Assembly: GCA_021768085.1 (NCBI GenBank)
Contig: JAETOJ010000009.1
Coordinates: 25,100 to 89,099, forward strand
DNA: 64,000 nucleotides
Source of the DNA: Bacillota bacterium
GTDB lineage: Bacteria; Bacillota; Clostridia; Oscillospirales; Oscillospiraceae
Reading direction: 5' to 3'
Of this stretch, positions 1-7,167 are shown one piece after another. Every line of letters begins with the position of its first letter. Within the stretch, counting starts at the first letter, position 1. Position numbers and translations under genes: made by a program. The notes below the pieces were generated by a model, which was given only the letters and a program-made list of their open reading frames with translations, did no database searches and was not told where the DNA came from.

Positions 1-230
1 CGGTGGAGGAAACCCTGGAACGGCGGCAGCTGGGCCGGGCCATCAGCGCGTGGCTGGACGGGCTGGAGGAGGGGGATCGGCGGATCTTCCTCCGGCGGTA
101 CTGGTACGGCGACGCGGTGAAGGATCTGGCGGCGGAGGCGGGGCAGGGGGCCAACGCCCTGGCCCAGCGGCTGCTGCGGCTGCGGAAGGGCCTGCGGGCC
201 TTTCTGGAATCGGAAGGAGTGGAGCTATGA
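1..230 (+). CDS. RNA polymerase sigma factor, C-terminal part (5' end outside window)
   Basis: Only the C-terminal 75 or so residues are inside the window. They read as a sigma-70 region 4: a helix with LEEGDRRIFLRRYWYGD followed by a helix-turn-helix with LRLRKGLRAFLE at the end, as in ECF-type factors. The GTG at position 3 is unlikely to be the start, because region 2 would be missing. The stop codon overlaps the ATG of the serpin gene (ATGA), so the two are translationally coupled. By analogy with ECF sigma/anti-sigma pairs, the coupled membrane protein may control this factor; that is inference. Confidence 0.8.
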   Translation, partial: VEETLERRQLGRAISAWLDGLEEGDRRIFLRRYWYGDAVKDLAAEAGQGANALAQRLLRLRKGLRAFLESEGVEL

Positions 231-1654
231 AGGCGGACGATGTGTTTGACGGCGTCACCGACGTCCGGGACGATCTTATTGACGGGGCCGGGGAGGCCCC
301 CAAACAGCGGAGCCGGTGGACAAAACGGCGGTGGCTGGGAGCGGTGGCGGCGGTGCTGGCGGTGGCCATCCTGGGGGGCGTGCTTCTGCGCCCCGGCGGG
401 GGGATGACGGCCTATGCCATCGCCCAGGCGGAATATCCCAGAATGGCCCAGTACCCCGGCGAGGGCGAGGGTGGCAGCGCGGCCTATGACGCGTGGTGGG
501 AGAGCGTAAAGGCCCAGCGGCGGGATTTGGGGGATACCTCCGCCCTGGAGATGTTCTTTGCCCGGAGCGCCCAGACCTTTTTGACCGAGAAGCCGGGGGA
601 AAATCGGGTTTACTCCCCTGTGAACGTCTACCTGGCCCTGTCCATGCTGGCCTATCTCACCGATGGGGACAGCCGGGGCCAGATCCTGGAGGCGCTGGGC
701 AGCGGCGGCATGGACGAGCTGCGGAAGCAGGCGAACGACGTGTGGAACGTCAGTTACCGGGACGACGGGGTGATAACCTCCATCTTGGCCAGCTCCCTGT
801 GGCTAAACGAGAATGTGAAGTTCAACCGGGACACCCTGAACGCCCTGGCCCGGGATTTCTATGCCTCCTCCTATCGGGGGGAGATGGGCTCGAAGGAGCT
901 CAACAAGGCCCTGCAAGGCTGGCTCAATGAGCAGACCGGGGGGCTTTTGGAGGAGCAGGCGGAAAACATTGAGCTGGATCCCACCACCATCCTGGCCCTG
1001 GCAACCACGCTCTATTTCAAGGCCCCGTGGGCTGCGGAGTTCTCCAAGGATCAGACCGCGCCCCAGACCTTCCACACCCCCACCGGGGACGTGGAGACAG
1101 ACTTCCTGCACCAGTGGAATTCAGGAAGCTACTATTCGGGGGACAAATTTTCCGCCGTGAGCCAGTCCTTCAAGGAGGATGGCGCCATGTGGTTCCTCCT
1201 GCCCGACGAGGGGGTGACACCGGAGGAGCTGCTGGCCGACGAGGAGGTCATGGAGTTCCTGTTCACGGAAAAGAAATATGACTGGGGCCGGTCCGCCTTG
1301 GTGAACAAAGCCATCCCCAAGTTCGACGTGTCCGCCCAGTTTGATCTGAAGGACGGCCTGAAGGCGATGGGGATCACCGACGTCTTTGACCCGGAGCGGG
1401 CCGACTTCACCCCCATGACCACCGGGGTGAACGGGCCCATCACCCTCAACCAGACCAGCCACGCCGCCCGAGTGGTGATCGACGAGGAGGGCTGCATCGC
1501 TGCGGCTTTTACCGTGCTGGCGCCCGGCGGCGAAGCTCCCCCCGAGGAGGAGGTGGACTTTGTTTTGGATCGGCCCTTCCTGTTCTGCGTCACCGGGAAC
1601 GGCGGCCTGCCCCTGTTTGTGGGGGTAGTCAACGACCCGATGAAAGCATCCTGA
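227..1654 (+). CDS. Membrane-anchored serpin-family protein coupled to a sigma factor
   Basis: The product is 475 aa with a cytoplasmic N-terminus of about 35 residues, one membrane helix (about 36-55) and an extracytoplasmic serpin domain. Serpin landmarks are the C-terminal strand DRPFLFCVT...PLFVGVVNDP and the hinge EEGCIAAAF near residue 420. The inhibitory-serpin hinge consensus is EEGTEAAAA-like, so it is mostly kept, with Cys at P14. The ATG at 227 overlaps the sigma stop; an in-frame ATG at 50 lies inside the sigma gene and is rejected. Serpins inhibit serine or cysteine proteases by a conformational trap. The anti-sigma-like layout (short cytoplasmic tail, one TM, outer sensor) suggests protease sensing linked to sigma control, but no anti-sigma domain is recognisable in the tail. 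Confidence 0.85.
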   Translation: MKADDVFDGVTDVRDDLIDGAGEAPKQRSRWTKRRWLGAVAAVLAVAILGGVLLRPGGGMTAYAIAQAEYPRMAQYPGEGEGGSAAYDAWWESVKAQRRDLGDTSALEMFFARSAQTFLTEKPGENRVYSPVNVYLALSMLAYLTDGDSRGQILEALGSGGMDELRKQANDVWNVSYRDDGVITSILASSLWLNENVKFNRDTLNALARDFYASSYRGEMGSKELNKALQGWLNEQTGGLLEEQAENIELDPTTILALATTLYFKAPWAAEFSKDQTAPQTFHTPTGDVETDFLHQWNSGSYYSGDKFSAVSQSFKEDGAMWFLLPDEGVTPEELLADEEVMEFLFTEKKYDWGRSALVNKAIPKFDVSAQFDLKDGLKAMGITDVFDPERADFTPMTTGVNGPITLNQTSHAARVVIDEEGCIAAAFTVLAPGGEAPPEEEVDFVLDRPFLFCVTGNGGLPLFVGVVNDPMKAS

Positions 1655-1664
1655 ATAGCTGACG

Positions 1665-1693
1665 ACGGCAGGGAGCGATCCCTGCCGTTGTTT
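1665..1693 (+). terminator. Terminator after the serpin gene
   Basis: A perfect 10-bp stem (ACGGCAGGGA / TCCCTGCCGT) with a GCGA loop is followed by TGTTTTG. It lies 10 bases after the serpin stop codon. Confidence 0.8.
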
Positions 1694-1720
1694 TGCCGCC
1701 CCCGTACCGGCCGGATCGCT

Positions 1721-1748
1721 TGACAACAGGGGGACAAGGGGCTATACT
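1721..1748 (+). promoter_or_regulatory. Sigma-A type promoter of the DUF2871 gene
   Basis: TTGACA (1721-1726) and TATACT (1743-1748) are separated by 16 bp. They lie about 40 bases upstream of the AGGAGGAA ribosome site of the next gene. Confidence 0.75.
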
Positions 1749-1790
1749 ATTCCTTTAACAGGCGAAATGTCAATCAGAGGAGGAAGAACC

Positions 1791-2210
1791 ATGAAACGAT
1801 ACCTGAATACGGCCCTGCTGTATGCCATCCTCGCCATGTGCGGCGGCGTGTTCTACCGGGAGTTCACCAAGTTCAACGGCTTTACCGGCAAAACCACCCT
1901 CTCCTTCGTACATACTCATTATTTTCTGCTGGGCATGGTGATGTTCCTGCTGCTGCTCCTGCTGGAAAAGAGCTTTTCCTTCACCGGGGCCAAGACCGGG
2001 CGGGTGCTGGCAGTGTACCACGTGGGCCTGAACCTGACCGCCGTGATGCTGCTGGTGCGGGGGGTGACTCAGGTGGTGGCGTCCACCCTTTCCTCCGGCC
2101 TGAACGCGGCCATCTCCGGCATTGCCGGCATCGGCCACATCCTGCTGGGCGTCAGCCTGCTGCTGCTGCTGCTGGAGATCAGGCGCAGCCTGCCGGCGGA
2201 GCGGGCCTGA
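1791..2210 (+). CDS. DUF2871 family integral membrane protein
   Basis: The product is 139 aa with about four predicted membrane helices. The family pattern is visible in the N-terminal segment GGVFYREFTKFNGFTG followed by a short loop with HTHYFLLG, and in the glycine-rich last helix (GIAGIGHILLG). The ATG at 1791 is preceded by GAGGAGGAA at good spacing; an upstream ATG at 1767 lacks this. The family has no established function. The gene is monocistronic, with its own promoter and a terminator on each side. Confidence 0.8.
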   Translation: MKRYLNTALLYAILAMCGGVFYREFTKFNGFTGKTTLSFVHTHYFLLGMVMFLLLLLLEKSFSFTGAKTGRVLAVYHVGLNLTAVMLLVRGVTQVVASTLSSGLNAAISGIAGIGHILLGVSLLLLLLEIRRSLPAERA

Positions 2211-2242
2211 TCGGAGGGCGCGGAGCAGACGCGAGGTTCGGC

Positions 2243-2284
2243 AAAGCGGCGGAAAGCCCACAGGGGCCTTCCGCCGCTTTTCAT
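2243..2284 (+). terminator. Terminator after the DUF2871 gene
   Basis: A 12-bp stem (AAAGCGGCGGAA / TTCCGCCGCTTT) is followed by TTTCATC. Confidence 0.75.
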
Positions 2285-2393
2285 CATTGAAATCAGGGGA
2301 GGAATATGCTACCATAAGACTGCCAAAAAGCGGGCCGATTCGAGCGGGGCGGCCTGTTCCGCAGTTGACGCCCGTCACCGCCGGGTAACTATG

Positions 2394-2440
2394 GCACAAT
2401 ATTGTGCATACTTTACGGAGGTGGGAGTTTGCGCTATACT
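2394..2440 (+). promoter_or_regulatory. Promoter with an upstream palindromic operator
   Basis: A perfect 14-bp palindrome, GCACAATATTGTGC (2394-2407), sits just upstream of a promoter with TTTACG (2412-2417), a 17-bp spacer and TATACT (2435-2440). It precedes the oxidase-ferredoxin/ABC transporter/eutH gene cluster and is a likely binding site for a regulator that is not encoded nearby. Confidence 0.65.
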
Positions 2441-2492
2441 GGCCACAGCAGACGGGGAAGGGCTTACTCCCCGAGAATTGGAGGAACCAGTG

Positions 2493-3104
2493 ATGAACCA
2501 AACCGCAAAAAAATATGTTGACCTGTTCCGTCAGGTGAAGATCGCCACCGCCGCCACGGTGGACGCCCAGGGCCGGCCCCAGGCCCGCATCATCAACGTG
2601 ATGCTGGCGGAGGACGACGGGATGTATATCGTCACATCCAAGGGCAAACCCTTCTACAAGCAGCTAATGGAGACTGGTGAGATCGCCCTGGCCGCCATGT
2701 GCCCCGACTGCCAGTCCCTGAAATTCACCGGCAGGCTCCGGGTGGTGGGCAAGGAGTGGGTGGACAAGGTGTTCGAGCACAACCCGGGCATGAATGAGGT
2801 CTACCCCGGTGAGAGCCGCTACATCCTGGACGCCTTCCACATCTACGAGGGCCACGGCGAGTGGTTCGATCTGCTCCACTATCCCATCAGCCGGGAGAGC
2901 TTCGCCTACGGCGGGGACGAGGTGGAGAAGAACGGGTTTGTCATTTCGGATCGGTGCATCGGCTGCGGCGCGTGTGCCAAGGCCTGCCCCCAGCAGTGCA
3001 TTGCCGCCGGGACGCCCTATGTCATTGACCCGGCCCACTGCCTCCAGTGCGGGCGGTGCGTGGAGTTCTGCCCCGTGGACGCCGTGGATCGGCTCCACCC
3101 CTGA
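2493..3104 (+). CDS. Pyridoxamine-5'-phosphate-oxidase-fold protein fused to a 2x[4Fe-4S] ferredoxin domain
   Basis: The product is 203 aa. Residues 1-140 match the split-barrel flavin-binding fold of the pyridoxamine 5'-phosphate oxidase family (KIATAATVDAQGRPQARIINV, then a strand with MYIVTSKGKPFYKQL). The C-terminus carries two clusters, CIGCGACAKACPQQC and CLQCGRCVEFCPVDA, each binding a [4Fe-4S] centre. The likely role is cytoplasmic electron transfer through flavin to ferredoxin-type centres; the substrate is unknown. The start at 2493 follows GGAGGAAC. The gene is first in an operon with an osmoprotectant/choline-type transporter, 5 bp before the permease, so reduction of a transported quaternary amine or a linked metabolite is possible (inference). 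Confidence 0.8.
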   Translation: MNQTAKKYVDLFRQVKIATAATVDAQGRPQARIINVMLAEDDGMYIVTSKGKPFYKQLMETGEIALAAMCPDCQSLKFTGRLRVVGKEWVDKVFEHNPGMNEVYPGESRYILDAFHIYEGHGEWFDLLHYPISRESFAYGGDEVEKNGFVISDRCIGCGACAKACPQQCIAAGTPYVIDPAHCLQCGRCVEFCPVDAVDRLHP

Positions 3105-3109
3105 CCGCT

Positions 3110-3751
3110 ATGGAGCTGATTCAGGCCATCTTCGCGCTCTACCGGGAACGCGGGGGCTGGTTTTTGGGGCTGCTGTGGGATCACTTCCTCCTGTCGGGGC
3201 AGGCCATCCTGCTGTCCGGAAGCATCGGATTGCTGCTGGGCATCTTCATCGCCCAGCGGCCCCGGCTGGCTCCGGCGGTGATGGGAGTGTGCAATGTGCT
3301 GTACACCATCCCGGCCATCTCCCTGCTGGGCATTTTGATCCCCTTTACCGGAATTGGAAACAAAACGGCGGTGATCGCCCTGACCATCTATGGCGTCATG
3401 CCCATGGTGCGCAACACCTACGTGGGCCTCACCACCCTGGATCCGGACATTTTAGAGGCCGCCGCCGGCATGGGGAGCACCGCCATGCAGACGCTGCTGC
3501 GGGTGAAGTTGCCCATGGCCGCCGGGGTGATCCTGGCGGGTGTGCGGAACATGGTGGTGATGACCGTCTCGGTGGCGGGCATTGCCTCCTTTGTGGGGGC
3601 CGGTGGGCTGGGCGTGTCCATCTACCGGGGCATCACCATCTATGACCCCGCCATGACCGCGGCGGGGAGCATTTTGATCGCGTCCCTGGCGGTTCTGCTG
3701 GACTTTATTCTGGGGCGCGTGGAAAAACACTTTAAAAAATACGGGAGCTGA
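3110..3751 (+). CDS. Glycine betaine/choline-type ABC transporter permease
   Basis: The product is 213 aa with five or six membrane helices. It matches the OpuBB/OpuCB/ProW-type permeases: the segment YTIPAISLLGILIPFTGIGN, the coupling loop EAAAGMGSTAMQTLLRVKLPM and VAGIASFVGAGGLG are characteristic. It moves quaternary amines such as glycine betaine, choline or carnitine across the membrane. The start at 3110 lies 5 bp after the preceding stop. Opu systems usually have two permease genes; only one is present here, so the transporter may use a homodimer. Confidence 0.85.
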   Translation: MELIQAIFALYRERGGWFLGLLWDHFLLSGQAILLSGSIGLLLGIFIAQRPRLAPAVMGVCNVLYTIPAISLLGILIPFTGIGNKTAVIALTIYGVMPMVRNTYVGLTTLDPDILEAAAGMGSTAMQTLLRVKLPMAAGVILAGVRNMVVMTVSVAGIASFVGAGGLGVSIYRGITIYDPAMTAAGSILIASLAVLLDFILGRVEKHFKKYGS

Positions 3752-3756
3752 TTGTG

Positions 3757-4662
3757 ATGAAGCAGAAAATTCTTGCGCTGATTCTGGCGCTGGCCGTCGG
3801 GCTGAGCCTGTCCGCCTGCGGTAAACCTGCCGCCGCGGGGCCGGTGAAGATCGCCACCAAGCCCATGACGGAGCAGTATATCCTGGGGGAGATGCTGGGC
3901 CTCATTCTGGAGGACGCGGGCTTCCAGGTGGAGATCACCAAGGGCATCGGCGGAGGCACCAACAACATCCACCCCGCCATGGAGAAGGGGGAGTTCGATC
4001 TCTACCCGGAGTACACCTCCAGCGGCTGGGTGATGGTGCTGGATCACGAAGCCGTGGGCGTGGACGACCAGGAGATGCTGGCCAAGCTGAAGGAGGAGTA
4101 TCAAGACAAGTTCCAGATGACCTGGGTGGGGCTCTACGGGTTCAACAACACCTTCGCCATCGCGGTACGGGAGGAGACGGCCCAAAAGTACGGCTTGAGC
4201 ACCACCAGTGATCTGGCCAAGGTGGCGGGGGAGCTAAACTTTGGCGGCAACCCGGACTATATCGAGCGGGCGGACGGTTTCGCTCTGCTGGCTGACACCT
4301 ACGGCCTGGCGTTCAAGAGCGTCAACGACATCGACATCGGCCTGAAGTACCAGGCCCTCCAAAACGGGGACATCGACGTGACCAACGCCTTCACCACCGA
4401 CGCCCAACTGGGCAACGCCTCCGCCGGGCTGGTGACGCTGGAGGACGATCTGCATTTACAGGTCAACTATTTCTGTTCCACCGTGGTACGGCAGGACGCG
4501 CTGGAGAAGCACCCCGGCTTGGAGGACGCGCTGATGAAGATGGACGGCCTGCTGTCCGATGGGGAGATGGCCCACCTGAACTATCTGGTAGAGGTGGAGG
4601 GCGCGGACGAGAAAGCGGTGGCCCGGGACTTCCTGATGGAAAAGGGCGTTTTGAAGGGCTGA
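3757..4662 (+). CDS. Quaternary-amine (glycine betaine/choline) substrate-binding lipoprotein
   Basis: The product is 301 aa from the ATG at 3757; a GTG one codon upstream is equally possible. A signal peptide with lipobox LSLSACG places the Cys near residue 21. The mature part has the OpuAC/OsmF-type fold: KIATKPMTEQYILGEML, GIGGGTNNIHPAMEKGEFD, DLYPEYTSSGWV and QNGDIDVTNAFTTDAQL are typical of the glycine betaine/carnitine/choline-binding family. It is tethered outside the cell and delivers substrate to the adjacent permease. It lies between the permease and ATPase genes with gaps of only a few bases. Confidence 0.9.
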   Translation: MKQKILALILALAVGLSLSACGKPAAAGPVKIATKPMTEQYILGEMLGLILEDAGFQVEITKGIGGGTNNIHPAMEKGEFDLYPEYTSSGWVMVLDHEAVGVDDQEMLAKLKEEYQDKFQMTWVGLYGFNNTFAIAVREETAQKYGLSTTSDLAKVAGELNFGGNPDYIERADGFALLADTYGLAFKSVNDIDIGLKYQALQNGDIDVTNAFTTDAQLGNASAGLVTLEDDLHLQVNYFCSTVVRQDALEKHPGLEDALMKMDGLLSDGEMAHLNYLVEVEGADEKAVARDFLMEKGVLKG

Positions 4663-4665
4663 GCC

Positions 4666-5424
4666 ATGGCGGAGCCTGTGATTCAATTTGACCGGGTGTG
4701 CAAGTCCTTTGACGGCCACCCGGTGCTGCGGGACTTCTCCCTGGACCTGGAGCGGGGGGAGTTCCTGACGGTGATCGGCCGCTCCGGCTGTGGCAAGACC
4801 ACCGCCCTGCGGTTGGTGAACGGCCTCATTGCCGCCGATTCGGGCCGGGTGCTGGTGAAGGGCCGGGATGTGGCCCAGACCGACCCGGTGGCCCTGCGCC
4901 GGGGTATTGGCTACACCATCCAGAACGTGGGCCTGTTCCCCCACATGACGGTGGAGAAAAACATCGCTTACGTCCCCTCCCTGTCCAAGTCACCCCTCTG
5001 GAAGGGGGAGGAACGCAGCCGCCGGGCGGCGGAGCTGCTGCAAACGGTGGGGCTGGAGCCGGGGCTGGCGGGGCGCTACCCCCGGGAGCTGTCCGGCGGG
5101 CAGCGGCAGCGGGTGGGCATCGCTCGGGCCTTGGCCGCTCAGCCGGATGTCCTCCTGATGGACGAGCCCTTCGGGGCGGTGGACGAGATCACTCGCCGCC
5201 AGCTCCAGGACGAGCTCCTGCGCCTCCACCAGGAGCGGGGCATCACCATCCTGTTCGTCACCCACGACATTGAGGAGGCCCTCAAGCTGGGCACCCGGGT
5301 GCTGGTGATGGAGGAGGGGAGGCCTACCCAGTTCGGCCCACCCAGTGCCCTCCTGTCCAACCCCGCTACCCCCTTCGTTGCCCAGCTGGTGCGCCGGAGC
5401 CGGGACTTTGCCCCCAGACAGTAA
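4666..5424 (+). CDS. Quaternary-amine ABC transporter ATPase (OpuCA/ProV-like)
   Basis: The product is 252 aa. The Walker A motif GRSGCGKTT is at 38-46, the signature motif is LSGGQRQRVGIARAL, the Walker B is VLLMDEPFGAVDE and the H-loop is FVTHDIEEAL. The chain ends after the ATPase core, so the C-terminal CBS domains that sense ionic strength in OpuCA/ProV are absent. Import may therefore be tied to nutrition rather than to osmotic control. The start lies 3 bp after the binding-protein stop. Confidence 0.9.
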   Translation: MAEPVIQFDRVCKSFDGHPVLRDFSLDLERGEFLTVIGRSGCGKTTALRLVNGLIAADSGRVLVKGRDVAQTDPVALRRGIGYTIQNVGLFPHMTVEKNIAYVPSLSKSPLWKGEERSRRAAELLQTVGLEPGLAGRYPRELSGGQRQRVGIARALAAQPDVLLMDEPFGAVDEITRRQLQDELLRLHQERGITILFVTHDIEEALKLGTRVLVMEEGRPTQFGPPSALLSNPATPFVAQLVRRSRDFAPRQ

Positions 5425-5442
5425 AAGGAGGAGGAAGCCCAC

Positions 5443-6555
5443 ATGACAATCATGGCTCTGAACCAGATCCTGATGATCGTCATGGCCGGGGGCGCGGTGC
5501 TGGGGGGGATCGACCGCGTTCTGGGCAACCGGCTGGGCCTGGGGGAGCAGTTTGAAAAGGGCTTTCTGCTGCTGGGGCCCATGGCGCTGTCCATGGCGGG
5601 GATGATCTGCCTGACGCCGGTGCTGGCGGATGTGCTGGGCCGGTTCATCGTCCCTCTGTACCGGCTGATGGGGGTGGATCCCGCCATGTTTGGGGGCCTG
5701 CTGGCTATCGACATGGGAGGATATCAGCTGGCCCGAGAGCTGGCCGCCGACCCCCTCATGGGCAGCTACGCGGGGCTGGTGGTGGCCGCCATGTTCGGCT
5801 GCACCCTGGTATTTACCATTCCCGTGGGCATGGGGATGATCGCAAAGCCGGATCGCCCGCTGTTTGCCCGGGGCATCATGCTGGGGCTGGCGGCCATGCC
5901 GGTGGGGCTGGCGGCGGGAGGGCTGGCCGCCGGGCTGTCCCTCCCGGCCTGCCTGCACCAGAACCTGCCCATCTTCGCCCTGTCCTTGCTGCTGCTATTG
6001 GGGCTTTGGAAAGCCCCGGAGCGAATGGTTAGGGGCTTCTGCGCCCTGGCCGCCGGCATCAGGGCCCTTGTCACCGGGGGGCTGGTGCTGGCGGCGGTGG
6101 AGTCGCTGACGGGGTGGAACCCGGTGGCGGGCATGGCCCCCGTTTCGGAGGCCATGGCGGTGGTGGCCTCCATCGGGGTGGTGATGTTGGGCAGCCTACC
6201 TGTGGCGGAGCTGCTGCGCCGGGGGTTGGCCCGCCCGTTTCAGCGGCTGGGCGGCAGGCTGGGGGTGAGGCCTGAGAGCCTCACTGGGATGCTGGTCAGT
6301 CTGGCCACGCCTCTGCCCGCCCTGTCCATGTATCCGGACATGGATCGCCGGGGCAAGGTGGCGGTGGGGGCTTTTCTGGTGAGCGGGGCCAGCCTGCTGG
6401 CCGCCCACATGGGCTTTGTAGTCAGTGTGGAGCCGGAGATGCTGTTCCCACTGTTTGCGGGCAAGCTCGCCGGAGCGCTGGCTGCGGCCGTGCTGGCCCT
6501 GTGGTTGGAACGGAACGAGGAAACGGACAGAAGCCGTGCTGAGCGGAACGTCTGA
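5443..6555 (+). CDS. eutH: EutH-like ethanolamine permease
   Basis: The product is 370 aa with about ten hydrophobic helices. It resembles EutH in length and in several segments: GGIDRVLGNRLGLGEQFEKGF near the N-terminus, GVDPAMFGGLLAIDMGGYQLA, and a tail with PALSMYPDMDRRGKVAVGAFLVSG. EutH imports ethanolamine. The start follows AAAGGAGGAGG. It directly follows the quaternary-amine ABC genes, with 18 bp between them, so the operon may serve ethanolamine and choline-type head groups together. No ethanolamine lyase or microcompartment genes are in the window. Confidence 0.85.
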   Translation: MTIMALNQILMIVMAGGAVLGGIDRVLGNRLGLGEQFEKGFLLLGPMALSMAGMICLTPVLADVLGRFIVPLYRLMGVDPAMFGGLLAIDMGGYQLARELAADPLMGSYAGLVVAAMFGCTLVFTIPVGMGMIAKPDRPLFARGIMLGLAAMPVGLAAGGLAAGLSLPACLHQNLPIFALSLLLLLGLWKAPERMVRGFCALAAGIRALVTGGLVLAAVESLTGWNPVAGMAPVSEAMAVVASIGVVMLGSLPVAELLRRGLARPFQRLGGRLGVRPESLTGMLVSLATPLPALSMYPDMDRRGKVAVGAFLVSGASLLAAHMGFVVSVEPEMLFPLFAGKLAGALAAAVLALWLERNEETDRSRAERNV

Positions 6556-6574
6556 GCGGACGCCGCCCCGTGGA

Positions 6575-6613
6575 AAAGGAAGCCCCCGGTTGTGCCGGAG
6601 GGCTTCCTTTTTC
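6575..6613 (+). terminator. Terminator after eutH
   Basis: A stem of AGGAAGCCCCCGG with CCGGAGGGCTTCCT (one mismatch) has a five-base loop and is followed by TTTTCTG. Confidence 0.85.
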
Positions 6614-6630
6614 TGTCCGGCGGAAGGGGG

Positions 6631-6680
6631 TTGACTTTGGTATGAAATCGTACTATACTACCGGAGTACGATTTCATACC
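6631..6680 (+). promoter_or_regulatory. Promoter overlapped by a perfect 16-bp inverted repeat (MarR-type operator)
   Basis: TTGACT (6631-6636) and TATACT (6654-6659) are separated by 17 bp. The arms GGTATGAAATCGTACT (6639-6654) and AGTACGATTTCATACC (6665-6680) are perfect reverse complements with a 10-bp centre. The left arm fills the -35/-10 spacer and the right arm covers the start of transcription. Autorepression by the MarR protein encoded 17 bp downstream is the obvious reading. Confidence 0.85.
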
Positions 6681-6696
6681 AAGGGAGGAACCGCCC

Positions 6697-7167
6697 ATGC
6701 CCCACGGATCCAAGGCCCTGCGCCGCTTCAACCATCTGTTCAACGAGACCACGGAGGCGTACCACGACGCTTCGGTTCGGCTGGGCCTGTCCCACAGCAT
6801 GATGCAGATCCTATATACCGTCTATGACTACGGCGACGGTCGCCGCTGCCCCCTGCGGGAGGTGTGTGTCCAGACCGGGATCAGTAAGCAGACCATCAAC
6901 TCCGCCCTGCGAAAGCTGGAGAGGGAGGGGATCGCCCGCCTGGAGCAGGCCGGGGCAAAACGGAAGAACGTGTGCCTAACGGAGAAGGGGCTGGCCCTGG
7001 CTCGGCGTACTGTGGCCCGGATCATGGAGGTGGAGGACGGGGTGTTCGCCTCCTGGCGGCCGGAGGATGTGGAGATGTACCTGACCCTCACCCAGCGATA
7101 TCTCACCGCCTTCCGGGAGGAAATTCAGAGCCTTGAAACAGAACGGGAGCATCAGAACGAGCCATGA
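6697..7167 (+). CDS. MarR family transcriptional regulator
   Basis: The product is 156 aa with a winged helix-turn-helix of the MarR type: LREVCVQTGISKQTINSALRKLEREG is the recognition region, and the wing contains QAGAKRKNVCLTEKG. Dimerisation helices lie at both ends. The ATG at 6697 follows AAGGGAGG. Its stop overlaps the start of the MATE gene (ATGA), and a perfect dyad covers the shared promoter, so it probably represses itself and the exporter until a ligand binds. Confidence 0.9.
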   Translation: MPHGSKALRRFNHLFNETTEAYHDASVRLGLSHSMMQILYTVYDYGDGRRCPLREVCVQTGISKQTINSALRKLEREGIARLEQAGAKRKNVCLTEKGLALARRTVARIMEVEDGVFASWRPEDVEMYLTLTQRYLTAFREEIQSLETEREHQNEP

